A DNA stretch of 64,000 nt from Calonectria ilicicola. Taxonomy: Eukaryota; Ascomycota; Sordariomycetes; Hypocreales; Nectriaceae. This document shows positions 11,249 through 24,300 of the stretch, in pieces. Under the pieces are notes generated by a model. The model saw only the letters and a program-made list of their open reading frames with translations. It was not told the DNA's origin and made no database searches. The position numbers were made by a program, and so were the translations under genes. Where the stretch lies: positions 2,046,001 to 2,110,000 of the forward strand of contig CP085831.1 in NCBI GenBank assembly GCA_020809705.1. Direction: 5' to 3'. Within the stretch, counting starts at the first letter, position 1. Every line of letters begins with the position of its first letter.

Positions 11249-11749
11249 CTATACATATGTACAGATGATAGTTCCCACAACTGGAACACGACGGCATGTA
11301 ATGTCTATAAAATCCGGGAACTTGGTCCAGACACCCTTCTCAACAGGCTTGGGGATGTTGGAGAAAGGAACTTGAATCCAATACTTGTTGTTCGGGAATG
11401 TGAAACCGTCAACATCAATCTTTTGCGAACACCCTCCTTTCTTTCCACTTCCGCTAGTCAGAGACTTCTGGGTGCACCAGACAGTCTGGTCATGAGGAAC
11501 AATGCTGATGACGCTGTTTGATGCGTACCAATTCCAAAAACGGCATCTACCGTACATGGAGTCTTTGATCTTGTCATTAAAGGTAGGGCTGGGGTTTGTC
11601 GTGTAACGCAAGGTGGCGCCGGCTTTGTTTGTGATGGAGCCACAGGTTTTGCCCCCGCCGCAACCGCTGCAGCCAGTCGCAACAACGATTGCTGAGGACA
11701 TGCAGAAGGCAAGAGTTATGAGGGAGTAAAGAAGCCCTCGGAACTGCAT
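11249..11749 (-). CDS. Small secreted cysteine-rich protein, 166 aa
   Basis: Single-exon gene on the minus strand. The N-terminus (MQFRGLLYSLITLAFCMSSA) is a clear signal peptide, so the product should be exported. The mature part holds eight cysteines, three of them clustered at its start (GCSGCGGGKTC), then single ones spread to the C-terminus (near residues 69, 92, 107, 152 and 163). An even number suggests disulfide bonds. A TATA-like CTATAAAG lies at about 11782-11775, only some 25 bp before the ATG, so the 5' UTR is short or the real TSS differs. No family recognised. It looks like an effector-type or antimicrobial-type secreted protein by architecture only; function is not inferable. 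Confidence 0.8.
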   Translation of the reverse strand: MQFRGLLYSLITLAFCMSSAIVVATGCSGCGGGKTCGSITNKAGATLRYTTNPSPTFNDKIKDSMYGRCRFWNWYASNSVISIVPHDQTVWCTQKSLTSGSGKKGGCSQKIDVDGFTFPNNKYWIQVPFSNIPKPVEKGVWTKFPDFIDITCRRVPVVGTIICTYV

Positions 11750-14037
11750 TGTGATGGAGATAGTTTTGTGAACTCTTTATAGGGCAGCGACAATGAGACC
11801 AATGGCTTGGGCAATCAGATTACCCAGTTGCAATGATAGATGCCAGATACTTGCGAGCGATTGACAGAATGGAGTCTCGTAAATCAGGATCGATAATGAT
11901 CATTTTATAACCGCCCAGGTAGAAAACTCGAGCCTCGGCCAGACCCAAGCGTGAATTAACGGCTGACATTTCAGTCCCTTCTAGATCTCAGCTCGTCACT
12001 TTTGCTGCAGAGCTCTATTCCATTTTAATGGCTAGCGAGTAGCCTTGTCAAGCACATCCAGCTCAGCTTGCAAGCCATGGCCCACGTTAGCTTGGAGCGA
12101 GTGAGATGCGCTTCAATTTCACAGCTTCTCATTAGCTGGCACACTACCCCGCGACCCATTTTTAGAAGTTGACCCCACGCTCAAAGATTTCCAGCGTAAC
12201 ATTCGTTTACACTTGGAAATAAGATTTTATGGTTAGTTCCCAATCTTGGACGTGTGATTGAATCGACTAGGATAGGGTCTGACTATACGATTTTGTCATT
12301 GACACAATCAAGAAAAAGAAAGAATGGCTAGAAATTATTGTTTCTCAGACGCCTATGAGTCACACATCTTTACCCGTAAGTTTTATGTAAGATTTGGTGA
12401 GACGTGGAGTTCGTCGAATCAGTTGCAAAATGCTTGATGACAACCGTTGCACAATCACGACGCTCACCAATGATACAAGGCAATGGAAAAGATGGTGCAC
12501 GCTATTTTTATTTTAATACATTCATATACCCTATGATTAGAATCATATTCATTCCACACAACCATTTCTGACCAGACACTTCAATTCACGATTCTTGTTC
12601 AAGTGCTATAGGGTAGTTATCCATGGAGCAAAAAGAGCCCGTGCTTACGATGAAGGACGGTAACCAGGTTGACCTTGCAATATAACTGAAACACGCTAAA
12701 CTATATGAAGCAGGAAGAAATGGAAATTTTGATTTTGCCGTGGTTCAGCCGTCGCTTCAATGAGGAGCTTCCGAGAGATTTGTGGCTGAGCTAAAGGAAG
12801 GAGGTGGTGCAAGAGGCGAAGGGATTGACGGGCTCTTGATTTTACACAAGAAATGGCTATATTTCCCAATTAATATTAACCTAGGCGTCTCTTTTGCCGG
12901 AATGAGTTGATTTTTATTGTAGCCTTTGGCTTAGCTTGGCCAAGTTTATTTTGCGCTTGCTAACCAAAAGCTGGAAACCGACGGATAACCCGACCCCCCC
13001 AGATTAAATAATCACGCTATCAGTACGAAAAGATAGATTTGGTTTGAGTGGGTGGACAGTGAATTTCATCACATGTTTTTAAGAAACGACAATCATGTGG
13101 GTGGGCTGTGGAGAGACTCATCTATGCTATTGACTTCGGGACCAAATCAAGGATCCAATTCTAGTATGCATGAGTATAGAATTAGTGTATTTTATTTTCA
13201 GGGCATTTGGATTCTGAAATTTAAAATGAGACACAAAAATACTATGTTCTGAGCCGCTCGTGCCATTCCCATTGATCACCTTGTAGAGTGAGTCCAAGAC
13301 GAATTATGCGTTAGCGGTATGCTCGTGGTATGATCTCAAGATTTCTAAATATATTAATAAAAAGTTCTCTGTCACCTTGAATTCGGTCATAAATTTCTTT
13401 TCTTTTCCCACCAGTGGAATATTAGGCGGTGGACTCCAAAGTCGTTAAGTTAAGTAAGACTCAGCAACTGACTAGCCCTCGGAGACGAGTTTATCTCATC
13501 GACCTATAGATACATATCGAGTGTAGCGATTTTGGTAAAGGTGAGGGACGAACTGGATTGACACATTAAATGAGATTAAAAGAGCGTTTGGAAGGGCTAT
13601 ACAATAGCAAAGGTGGGATTAAATTATCCAGAGCCACTCAAGGGAGACTTGAACATGGTTTGGTGGCCTTGCATTGAAGGTTACCTCATTGCAAGAGTTG
13701 TTCCATAAATTGTGTTTTGAAAGTGAGATATTTTCATTGCTATTCCATATCTCTAGGTAAGACATCAATGTTAGACTGAGAAGGAAGAAAAATGATGTTG
13801 GTTCGCACCCAGGCGGACTGCAATTATCATGGCAAGTACAAATTGTGCAAGTGTTGAGGGAAGAGGTAATGCATGTAACCAACCCTACGGGTTTACAAAC
13901 GACTATGCTGGTAAAACCCAAGCCGTACTGGTTTATGTACTAATGGGGTTGATACTGCTCTTTTCTTGTGCAACAGCAGCTCTGGAACTGGAAATCGTCG
14001 TGCCAATTCAAGTTGAAATTGTCGAGCCGAATCACAA
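11750..14037. other. Long AT-rich intergenic region
   Basis: About 2.3 kb without a supportable gene. Open frames at 13052-13252, 13619-13921 and 13829-14071 lack motifs and are interrupted in the neighbouring sequence. No repeat array was seen. Confidence 0.45.
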
Positions 14038-14126
14038 GCCCCGTTGGCTCAGTGGTAAAGCGCATCACTAGTAGCCTTCAACGGAATAAAATGATGAGAT
14101 CACTGGTTCGATTCCAGTACGGGGCA
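14038..14126 (+). tRNA. tRNA-Thr (anticodon AGT), with intron
   Basis: Acceptor stem GCCCCGT (14038-14044) pairs with ACGGGGC (14119-14125), with discriminator A at 14126. D arm is GGCTCAGTGGTAAAGC. Anticodon stem CATCA/TGATG encloses loop CTAGTA-A with anticodon AGT at 14070-14072. A 17-nt intron occupies 14074-14090. T arm contains GGTTCGATTCC. A T-rich terminator lies about 30 bp downstream. Confidence 0.93.
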
Positions 14127-15037
14127 ATCAAATCTTAAGGTCAATTGACCAATTTCTTTTTTTGCATTTGGTGGAGGTGTTGACTGTTTAGTAAGATAAT
14201 TGTTGCGCTCATCCGGCCAATTGCAATGTATGAAATACGCAAATGAACAATGCAACGGAAGCCGCGGATCGCTGTGGTTCAAATTAGGTTATGAAATGTA
14301 GTAATGCATGACTTTCCCCATAAAAACGGTGGTGCGGACTTTGCTGGCAGAATACGAGCTTTGTGCGTTTCATAGTTAAGGGCCACAAGCGAGGAAATAT
14401 CGGAATGTGGGCGACCTCGAGCCGCGTGCTAGGATCATACTGGCAACATGGGAATTTTTTAATCGGCGGCTTCGGATCGCTGGACACTCCGCTATTCCAC
14501 GGGTAAACCCTGAATGCATATATCAAAGTCTCCAAACCCCAGTTCTCGTTGCAACGTGGCATTCAGGCTAGTTGGTAGAGAAAATACCAAATTTTTATTT
14601 ATAGATATATTGGAGGGAAAAAAGAGAGGCTGGTTTACTGTAGTTTAACGACTCGTACAATTATGACGATTGGCGATCCTTTCGTTCAAGTGGGACGTGT
14701 CCAATGGTTCCATGCTCGCGTGCTCGCGTTGTGGGATAAAGGCTTTTAAAATACTCGTATAGCCGACATGGCAATACCTAAGGTGGGACGGTAATCTCAC
14801 AACGAAAGCATGCTGTTCAGGACGTCATAGTGATCGACAATTCAAGGATCTTTTTGAACACTAATTTATTGATTCAAGTGACATTGTAAAATGAAATGCT
14901 AATATACAGTCCAGTGTGCGTTATAATGGTCCTTTTCCGAAAGGTGTATGTCATTCCCTTAATAAACTCCAGGCTCTTAAACAAAACGCCGAATCAATGC
15001 AAAAATATGTGTAGAGATTAAAGACAATATATGTCCT
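14127..15037. other. Intergenic, nothing recognised
   Basis: Spacer between tRNA-Thr and the 3' end of the sulfatase-like gene. Minus-strand frames at 14100-14562 overlap the tRNA or lack any motif. Confidence 0.45.
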
Positions 15038-17689
15038 TTATGAGTACTCGGCGTAAAGACCGAAGCGCCATCGCTTGTGGTTCTCCTCCACCCACCAGCG
15101 ACTGGCAAATGCGCCCTCCTCGACCCATTTAGCCACATCGACATCGTATTTCTTCTCCACTCTCTTGAGGAAGGAGTTGAAGTCAAATCCCTCCACGGAA
15201 TCTTGCTCACGTGGGTCGGAGATAATGTTGCTGAATCTCCACTCGACGTTATCGATGATGGGGACCACGAGATGCCTGTCAGGGTAGCGGGGGTCGCGGA
15301 CGGTGAGTTCAGCCCGGCCAGGGTTGACGACGGTAAACTGCCAGTTGGGCTGGTTGGTCTCGTGGTTGAGCTTCTGTAGGGGTCGAATGAGAGACTGTCC
15401 CTCGTAGTTGGCGACTAAGTCAGTCATGGCCTTGTGGCTCGCAGCGTTCAAAGAGCCGGTCTCGAGGAGAAGGTCGAGGATGGTTGGCAGAATTTGGGCA
15501 GAGTGCACCGCGTCATTGACATCGAATGCGGGCAACAGAGGGTGAGAGAGAACCAGTGGGACGTGATCGACGCCAATGTTAGGGTTGTAGTAGGCAGACG
15601 TAATGTCGTTCTCGGGCATGGACAGACCGTGGTCTCCAACAAAGATCACCAAGGTCTCGTTAGCGACCTTCTCATCGTCCAATACATTCAAGAGTTTGCG
15701 CAGCCACTTGTCGACATAACCCTCGGCATTGACATAGTGTGAAAGATCCTCCATCTTGTGAGCCATGGGAATGTACTTCTCGCTCTCAGGCATGCCGAAG
15801 GGGTGGTGGCTCGTGCTCGTAATGTGCGTCAAGAAGACTCTCTCATCGTTCTCCTTAGCTGAGACAAATGCGTCCCGAATGTACTCCTCGAGTGGATCCT
15901 CCTCAAACCCAAAATAGTTGACATCCTTGTTCTTGACGCGGCCGTGCTTAGCATCGCTAGACTTGAGGTAATCCTTGTCGATGGTGTTGTTGTGGGGGAA
16001 TCCGATGGAAGCCATGAGCTTGTCGAACTTGTCGTAGTTGAGCGTGGCGGTCTGGTAGAAGTATGACTGCCACTTGGATGCGGCGTAGGGATCGCTGGAG
16101 TTCTCCTCAGACAGGTCGAGCTGGTTCATGGCCTCGAAGATGTGGGGAAGACACGGCTGGTAGATGTGGTTCTGCCAGTCCTGGTTGAAGTCAGTAAGCA
16201 GGGGACCAACACCGCAGAGCGTTCCAACCATGCTCTTGAGCGTGAATGTTCCTGAGGTGTGGGCATTAGTGAAGTGCAGACCACCACGCTTTGGCATGGT
16301 CGAGTTATCGTGGGGGAAGCCGTCGTTGTAATCTCCAGTAATGTAGTTGGCGGTCGGTGTCAGGTTGGCAAGTCTCTCTTGGGCGTCCTTGGGGAGCTCG
16401 TGCTCGGGCCACGACTTTTCCAGGCGATCCCAAATAAGTCCATTCTTCTTGATGGGGAAGACGTCATTTCGTGTGCTTTCAAGGAGAACAAGCAGAACAT
16501 GCCGGACGGGGACGTCTTGCAATTTGTTCTTGAGCTGGGCAAGGACGGGCTCCTCGAGGTTCGAAATCTTTAGGGGGTCGGCAGCGGCGTTGTAGTGGTC
16601 CTTGCCCTCGTACCAGTCGGTGAATCCATCCAGAGCAAAATCCTTTGCCGATTCATTCTGGGGGAGCCATGGCAAGGGGATTGGCTTCGTAAGGGCGGTT
16701 CGGTCATCCCAGTTGCGCTGAATGCCTACCTTGAAATGAGGCTGAATCTTGTCGAGGCATGATGTGAAGGAAGAGAAATCGATAAATGGCAAGATGGCGG
16801 TGGTCCACGAGAGGAAAGTCAACGAACCCTCGTCTGGCTTGGCGATAGTCATGCAGATCAGGAGCAGGAGAGCAAAGCCGACAAACAAGTACATCAAACG
16901 GTTCAGGATGGACTTTAGCTTCGAGATTTCGATCTGAGTTCCAAACGACTGGAGGAGGCGGTGGAAGATTCGGAGGAGAAGCGAGTGCGAGTCGGAAGTG
17001 CTGCTGTCGAGGCTATGGAGGCTTTCGAAGCTATCCGAGCTCGAGTCGTCGATGAAGGGCTTTTCGACATCGTCAATGTCGGCCTGGGGAACCTGGGCGT
17101 AGCGGATTCGAGCAAGAATCACGTTTCGAAGCTTCCGGTAAATCCAGGCAAAGGGCCAGTTAATTATATCAGCAGCGTAGCCGAAGAAACCGTAGCAGGC
17201 GTTTTGAAGCAGCCACCCAAAGGCAAGCGAGAGGCAGATGAGGATAACAAACGAGACAGTTCCGGACAGAATAAGACCCCAGTTGGACGCATCGCCGGCA
17301 ACGTCAATGTTTCGCCAGTGAATCTCAGATCCGGTAACAACGAAGAAGTTGATTGCAATGAGACTGAGGGCGATGTTGTAGAACAAGATGGCGCTTGCGA
17401 CACCGGTGAAGACAAAACGTAGGAAAAACGGCAAGCCCGACTGCCAATGGTCCAGAAGCAGGCGTACGGCAATGAGAATTGCTAAATCTTGAGCAAAGAA
17501 TGAATAACCCCATTTCCATAGCTGAGCCGTGGGGATAGCCGACAAGTGGCTGTAGATGTGATCGATTTTGGCGACGAGAATAACCAGAGCAGCGATGGTG
17601 AAGGCGTATTTTCGGTTGGCTTGGCGCAACACCACATCGGGCACGTAGCGCCTTACCGATATGCGGGAGAACACAGAATTCTGAAACAT
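15038..17689 (-). CDS. Membrane-anchored sulfatase-superfamily protein (LTA-synthase/phosphoglycerol-transferase-like)
   Basis: Single-exon gene. The chosen start at 17689 (CACAAAATG, MFQNSVFSR) gives 883 aa. An in-frame ATG at 17746 would add 19 residues and cannot be excluded. The N-terminal ~380 residues carry several hydrophobic membrane segments (for example YAFTIAALVILVAKI, LILSGTVSFVILICL and LMYLFVGFALLLLICM), with a Ser/Asp-rich acidic linker between them. The C-terminal half is an alkaline-phosphatase-superfamily domain. It has VLLVLLESTRND at the first metal-binding strand, SGTFTLKSMVGTLCG holding the presumed nucleophilic Thr, TSTSHHPFG, and VIFVGDHGLS with the metal-binding Asp-His. 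This is the architecture of membrane enzymes that cleave or transfer phospho- or sulfo-groups at the cell surface. Substrate in fungi is not known to me. Intact and full length. Confidence 0.88.
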   Translation of the reverse strand: MFQNSVFSRISVRRYVPDVVLRQANRKYAFTIAALVILVAKIDHIYSHLSAIPTAQLWKWGYSFFAQDLAILIAVRLLLDHWQSGLPFFLRFVFTGVASAILFYNIALSLIAINFFVVTGSEIHWRNIDVAGDASNWGLILSGTVSFVILICLSLAFGWLLQNACYGFFGYAADIINWPFAWIYRKLRNVILARIRYAQVPQADIDDVEKPFIDDSSSDSFESLHSLDSSTSDSHSLLLRIFHRLLQSFGTQIEISKLKSILNRLMYLFVGFALLLLICMTIAKPDEGSLTFLSWTTAILPFIDFSSFTSCLDKIQPHFKVGIQRNWDDRTALTKPIPLPWLPQNESAKDFALDGFTDWYEGKDHYNAAADPLKISNLEEPVLAQLKNKLQDVPVRHVLLVLLESTRNDVFPIKKNGLIWDRLEKSWPEHELPKDAQERLANLTPTANYITGDYNDGFPHDNSTMPKRGGLHFTNAHTSGTFTLKSMVGTLCGVGPLLTDFNQDWQNHIYQPCLPHIFEAMNQLDLSEENSSDPYAASKWQSYFYQTATLNYDKFDKLMASIGFPHNNTIDKDYLKSSDAKHGRVKNKDVNYFGFEEDPLEEYIRDAFVSAKENDERVFLTHITSTSHHPFGMPESEKYIPMAHKMEDLSHYVNAEGYVDKWLRKLLNVLDDEKVANETLVIFVGDHGLSMPENDITSAYYNPNIGVDHVPLVLSHPLLPAFDVNDAVHSAQILPTILDLLLETGSLNAASHKAMTDLVANYEGQSLIRPLQKLNHETNQPNWQFTVVNPGRAELTVRDPRYPDRHLVVPIIDNVEWRFSNIISDPREQDSVEGFDFNSFLKRVEKKYDVDVAKWVEEGAFASRWWVEENHKRWRFGLYAEYS

Positions 17690-20600
17690 TTTGTGGATGA
17701 ATAAGAAACGAGAAGGAAAAGACGAAGGATTGAACCACCTGCTCATTGAGCAAGACTGTTCCCCGGGGGGAAACCTGGAATTATCTGGAGAAAATAAAAA
17801 ATCGGACGATGAAGCGTTAAGGAACGACGAGGGGTGGTTTTTTGGGACAGCAGGTATTAGAGTGGGAGACAGAGCGGTAAAGATGTCTCAAACGGTGTGA
17901 AACCAAGAATTAAACGAAGAAAATGTTTACAGAGCCGTTCATGGTCAAACTTCAAAAACGGTGGAAGGAAAAAAATAAAGCGGGTTGGTGATGAGACCAG
18001 AGAGGGACCGAGAGAGAGTAAAACAGGCAACCAGAAAAGATGCTGTTCAATGTCGGCCTTTTCCAGTTTTACACATTTCACCCACGCGGTTGGCGCTAGC
18101 GAGGCCTTTTTCACAGACAGCAAGGCTTAGCTAGCGTGGTGGCCTTTGAAACAGCAGAAGGGGGATGAGGCCCAAACGAGAGAGAGAGCGAGAGTGAGTG
18201 AGTGGCCTCGAGGCACCCCCCCCCGTCCTCCTCCTCCCTTTGCTTCCTCCCTCATGCATCAGCTTGAGCGCCTGGACTTTTGTCTTGGTGGCCGTGGGGC
18301 GAGCCAATGCCTGGCTCGTGTCACGGAATTCGGCACACTCTATTGTTGCGCCTTATGGGCTAGAGGCCGTGCTGTTACGAAATAGCGTGTCTTACTCACC
18401 CGCAGTCCTGGTCAGCCCGCATTTAGTCTCCAGCGATTTGCTCAGCCACGGGGCTGCTCTGGCCAGAGATGATCTCGTATCACCCTTTTGCTGCTCGTAT
18501 CAGCCTTTAACCGGCGCTGGCTGTCCAAGGCCCAGTGTCCCGTAGGGCACGAAGCTGAACAAGGCGGCTAGCATGCAAGGGGCTAGCCCAATCCTTCTGC
18601 CCCAGATCAACCCTTGCATCAGGGGTTAATTATCCGCCTCTCCCGAGGCTTAGCTTTTCTTGGCCGCATCCGGAAATTGATCACGCCCTCCAATTTCCCG
18701 CAAACTTTTATTACCATCTCTCCTCCATCACACACACATCATCTGCTTGGCCCGGACGGACTTTAACCTGGGCGGCTCCCCCCGGCCGGTCCAGACATAA
18801 CTACGATGGAGGTCCGGTCCGGGGATCTGCACACGCGACCTCCGTAAAAGGCCGTTCTCGATGAACATCTCTCCCCCAAAGCCATGATCACCATCACCAT
18901 CACCATGATCGTCCATCATCCATCATCCCTCGCCTGTGGCATTGCTTGTGGCTAAACCACCCACTATCACCGTCACAGACGCCACTTGTGACGTGCTTAG
19001 CTCTGAGCGGCTAAGAATAGCCGCACGGCTCTGTCGGCCGGCTATCGGCAACTAGGCAACTCCGGCATCTCATTACTTGGCCGCTGAGCAAGCAAGCAAG
19101 CAAACACGGGCAGCCGAAATGCGTCTTGTTTTTTTACGCTTGGCGGCGGCTGAGTACGCGCTCTCTCTGCAAAGGAGACGAGACCGAGAGCTACGCATTG
19201 ACGGCGGAGGCACGCGACACAAAGCCACCGGTGACTACCCAATGAGTGAGTCCTCACTTACTGGCAGCTCCCCGCTGGTGCCGGCAAAGTTGTCCGTCCG
19301 TTCCACCGTATTTCATTTTAGGCTGGGAGGGCGCTAGGCCCAAAGTGAGGCTGTGCTCACGCGAGCGGCCTTCTTATTGAATCTGGGGTCGCCGTCCTTC
19401 AGGAGGCCATTCTTTGGAAAATCGGATGCCCCGACTGTTGGCTTTAAAAAATCGCGCCGTGTCTCCCCCCCTGCAGCCCCCTTACGCTTGAGAGAGTTGG
19501 GACCGACCCGCTTGGACAGGGGGCACAACCGCCAACTGACACTGACTCAGTTGTGTCAGTTGTTTTTATTTTGCCTTCAGGCGTCTGAATTGCCCCGTAC
19601 TATGCTGAACCGTGAAACTCTCGTGCTACTGGCCCACGGATGAAATAAAATAAGCTGCAGCAAAAGCTAATTGGAATAGAGACCAAACATGGCCCGACCG
19701 TGGGCAGATCTGAGCGCGCTATTTATTTATTCTTGCACCAGACGACCATCATCCCATCTCGCGCTGTGTCCACTAACCAAACCCAGTGCACTAAAAATTC
19801 ACCGCGTCCAGACAGGGGCGCGTTTTCTGGGGTATGTCAACGGGTGTCACGATGCGACAGGCTTCGAGAAGACGGAAAATCCAGACCCGCACAATGCCAA
19901 GGCAGACTGGGGCGGCGGTGTACCCATCCGTGACCGAGGCCGACCGACTGCCAATGAATATCGATGCATTTGTGACTTCGCGAGTCGTGGTGATGGGAGG
20001 GTTCGGTTCGAGCCACGTCTTATATAACGCGCCGTGGCCGTGTGGCGTGTCGCTAGGGCTTACGCCAAGATGGTCGTCTCGGGACATTCCTGATGGGATT
20101 TTGGATGGATGGACTTTGACTGGCTGGCCGAGCTATATTGAAGGTGCATCTATTACTGCCTAGAATGAAACGGTCGAATTGCGTGCGATACGATGCGTAG
20201 CTAACACTCAATTGACCAAGCTATGCGCAATAATAGGTGCATGCCACCATTTCCCTTTGGCAAGCTAGCTGGCACGCCGGTGTCTAAATGCAGACGCCGC
20301 AAATTTCTCGCTTAACGTGGCCTCGTAAAAAATCACGAACGGGGTGGGTGAGGCCAAGCTGTGTGGATGAGACAAAAAAAAAAAAGGAAAAAAAGAAAAA
20401 AACATCTCCAATTGCCATTTTAGCCTCGATTTTGTTCACTTTTATGATTATGCTTCTGTGATTATACGCCGTACTTTTAGCCACCCTCTTAGCCGGTTTA
20501 CTGCTGCAGCATCAGGAATGTGGCAATCAACCTCCCTCTTGGAATGCGAATGTCACTGCTTCTAGACCCGAGCTGGACAAGGTCACGAGATGCTGGTGGG

Positions 20601-21392
20601 AGTGGCGGCGCGCCCGGAGGCTTCGGTAGTAAAGTCAATTCGCGCGGAACTTCTCGCCCCAGAAAGACCGGCAAAACCTGATCAGATATGTGTATGTCGG
20701 ACGCTTCTGTGTTCTAGTCGAGGCTTCCCGATCCAGTCTAGAACGTGATGATGCAATTCGAGAACCAAAACCTCAAAAAGCTTGTATCAAAGCCAAGATG
20801 CGGAGAATTTTTAGACTTTGGACGAACCTCTCTCCGCAGGTGCACATGCAACAAACCGCTATGAATAGAATCTTGGCTCTTGGCTCTTGGCATCATTACA
20901 TCGCGCTACAAGGCACTGGCCCGTTTTTGTGGAGAGGTCAAGATTGTTTCGTTTTGCATGCACTCCTCGTGAACATATCACGGCTTATAAATATCACACG
21001 CTCCACTTGGACTTTTGTTTTCGTAAGCAAGGCTCCGGAATTTATTGAAGCTATGCGGGTTAATATCCAGCTGGCCACTCCAACTTGCTCCAAGGGTGGT
21101 TATACATCCGACCCTAGTCCTTGTAAAAAACGCCCTGGAAACCGTATCCAGTAAAAGAGATCAATACGAATTACCTGGCTATTCAGCCGAGCACAGAATT
21201 GTAGCATTGCGGCAGCACTTGATTGTCTCCTGCAGTGCGATTAAACGCATTGTCTTGAACATTAATGATGTTTATGGAAAATAACGGGGCATCTTATTAA
21301 TCTATCGTCTATTATTATCAGGCTCAAACCCGTTGGAGTTTGTGGATCACATGGGACCAAAATTATGTCTATAACTGAGACTTGGTATCAGC
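17690..21392. other. Large GC-richer intergenic region (3.7 kb)
   Basis: Upstream of the sulfatase gene the sequence is GC-rich with many overlapping open frames in all six frames (for example 18198-18545, 19689-20163 and 20690-21154), none with motifs, so none was called. Simple sequence seen: a GA-rich tract near 18178-18205, ATC/CAT triplets near 18885-18930, GCAA repeats near 19085-19105, and a poly-A tract at 20373-20402. It may hold a long 5' leader or a non-coding RNA, but nothing demonstrates one. Confidence 0.4.
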
Positions 21393-24300
21393 TCACTTGA
21401 CACCACCTTCCACTTTTTCGAGTGATTCTCGCATGTCCTTGTTCCACTGCTCGTATTTTTCTTTTAAACGTCGCGGGGTTTCTCCTTTCGAATTTGGAAC
21501 ATCATACTTGGCACCCGCTGCGAGTAGTCTCGGTATGATTGCTGCATCATCTTCCGAATTAATGGCTACATGCAACGCCGTATCTCCCTTCTCATCTTGC
21601 AGATTCGGATCTGCTTTTCCATCCAATAAAAGCTCCACAATTGGCTCGTGATTGATGAGTGCAGCTTCAAGGAGTGGTGTTCGTCCGTGATTGTCTTGGA
21701 TATTCGGATCTGCCCCATGACTGAGCAAGGTTTTCACTTCCACGTCCTTTTTCAGACGCACTGCCCGAAATAGAGGCGTTGCTCCAGTGTTGCTCTGCAC
21801 GTTTGGGTCAACTCTGCTCTGGAGGAGAAGCTTTATAATCTCTGGCCAGCCAAACTCAACGGCGTCGAAGAGAGGCGTGCGTTTATTTTTATCTTTGGTG
21901 TTTGGATCCGCCCCGTTTTCGATCAGGGCCTTTACTTCCTGGTAGTTTCCGTATTGAACACCGACTAAAAGCGGTGTTGCTCCAGAGCTGTCAAATACAT
22001 TGGGGTTGGCTTTCGCATTTAGCAAAAGCTGCAAAACGCGTAGGTTACGGCATTTAACGGCTTTAAATACTGGTGTTTGGCCACTATCATCTTCAATATT
22101 CGGATCAGCCTTCCCATCAATGAGAAGTTGTGTAACGTGTAAATTGTTGACTTTGACGGCCTCCAATAGCGGTGTCATGCCATCCTTGTTTTTAATGTCT
22201 GGATCAGCACCACTGCCAAGCAATGCTCTGATTCCTCGAGAGCAGGTGTACTTGGCGGCTAAAAAAAGAGGCGTTTCCCCAGAAGAATTTTGCATATTCA
22301 AGTTGGCACCAATCTTGAAAAAATGCTTCCCCAGTTCTGGAACGTAGTGGAGCAATGTGTTTCCCTTTTCATCTCCGATGCTTGGGTCAGCACCCGCTTG
22401 GCTCAGGGCCAGCACGCAATTCACGATTCGTTGAATGTTTTGGTCTGGTATCTTGATCGCAGGGTATAGATATAAAAGTGCAGTTTGGTTATTTTCTGCC
22501 CGCATGTTTGGATCGACTTTGTTCTTTAACAAGAGGGTTAAAACTTCATCATATCCGCGAGATGCTGCTAGATGAATGGGCGCGCGGCCCAATGTATCCT
22601 TTTGGCTGGCTGAAACTTTTGCGAGCAGGAACCCGATCACTTCAAGTTGTGGTGAGCAGCCCGTGGACGCGGAGAAGTGCTTTTCATATACTCGGATCGC
22701 AGTATGTAATGGATAGTCGCCGTCCTCATCAGGAAGGTCAATGTCCACCTGATGATCAATAAATATGCGAAGCGCGTAAAGATATCCCTTTCGTATTGCG
22801 TAATGGACGGATTCATTCCAATCCCAGGCAAAAAATCGCACTAGCTTTTCCAAGCATTCAAGCCTTCTTTTTTGCATCGCATGCTTCATTGCATCACGCA
22901 ATACTTCTTCTTGACAGGCACCGGTAACGTCGGAATTAAAACAGAAAGAGGTAAGAAGCATCTCCAAAGCAGGCAACTGGTTCCCATTTATGGCCACTTC
23001 TAACGCTGTCAGGCCAGACTTTTTGCCATTTTCCGCTTTGGCGCGTAGCGAGACATCAGCACCAGCGCCCAAAAGATCCCGGAGTATTTCGACATGTCCA
23101 GCGAATGCAGCAATGTGCAACGCTGTTCGGCCTGTTATTGAAGAAGCATCCACATCAACATAGGAATTTCTCAAGATTTGTTGGACAAGAGGACTGTCGC
23201 CTCTACTTGCGGCATCCCGTAAACGTTTTCCCAACGTCTCTTGGCTAGATGTCATGAAGCCTTGTTGTGGTAGCAAAGGTTGCGTGTTGCGATGTGAATC
23301 CCCTTCTTCAAGCCTTGCCCCCTCGTCGTCCTGGCTGCCTAAATCAGAATCCATATCTGTACGCTCTATTTCTTCTATCTTGTCTGGGTGCATAGACATG
23401 TGTATTGAAGACATGAGAGGATCGAACATCCTCGGACCAGAATCACTGATGGCGTTCTGTAGAGGCTCTATTCCACAAAATTGTGTCATATGGTTTGAAG
23501 TTGTGAGATCATCGAAATGCGACATGTCAAAGTTGAGTGCTTGCACAAATGAAAGGTCTTGCGACAGCTCTTCAACGTCTGGCTTATTTATTGGTCTCGG
23601 CGGCTCCAGCAGCTTTTGTTGAGTGTTTGTGGTAGCCTGCGTTGACGATGGGGGCATGAATGCAGATGGTGGTAGCATTTGGCCCTTTTGCGGAAAGACT
23701 GTGTCCATGGTAATGAATCGAGGTCTTTGTGGAGGAGGAAGCCAATGTCCTGCATCCAGCATAGAATTCGAACACTCGCCGAGGCCGCCATTAAATGGTA
23801 CTTTGTGATTTACAAGACTATTCAAATTTGGGGTGAGTTCATCCAGTTCCGTAATTTTATTCGGAGCTGTCCGACAATTCGCGGTTTTCGGAGTCCGAGA
23901 TGTAGTTGGCGTGTCACCAACACTATTATGTTCAGAAGGTGTCTTGTAGTCGATGTTTGGAGGAGTCGCGCTCATGACATGGTCACCCGAGATTGCGGCA
24001 CGATGCTCAAAGCCTGTTCTTTGGATCCATCGGTCAATCTTTTCGTCTGGAACCCTCCGTTTGCTGATGGAGAAATGCGTCGACTTTTCGTCGTCTTCAA
24101 ACCTCCTCTTGCGGATGCGAACCATGTGTCGCATGTCCTTGCCAGAAACATGCTTTTGCAACCCCCATCGCTTAAATGCTGTCTTGTATTGTCTAATGCT
24201 GTATTTTTATGAGCGCGCATACCCGTAGTAGCCAACAGTCAACCCTTACGTGGCCTTGAACTGATACTGGGCCTCCATGATGCGCATGACATCGGGCAGC

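Noticed and set aside
18146..20163. Several frames of 77-115 codons in the GC-rich spacer
   Set aside because: GC-rich DNA gives long open frames by chance; all frames are open at once and none has motifs.
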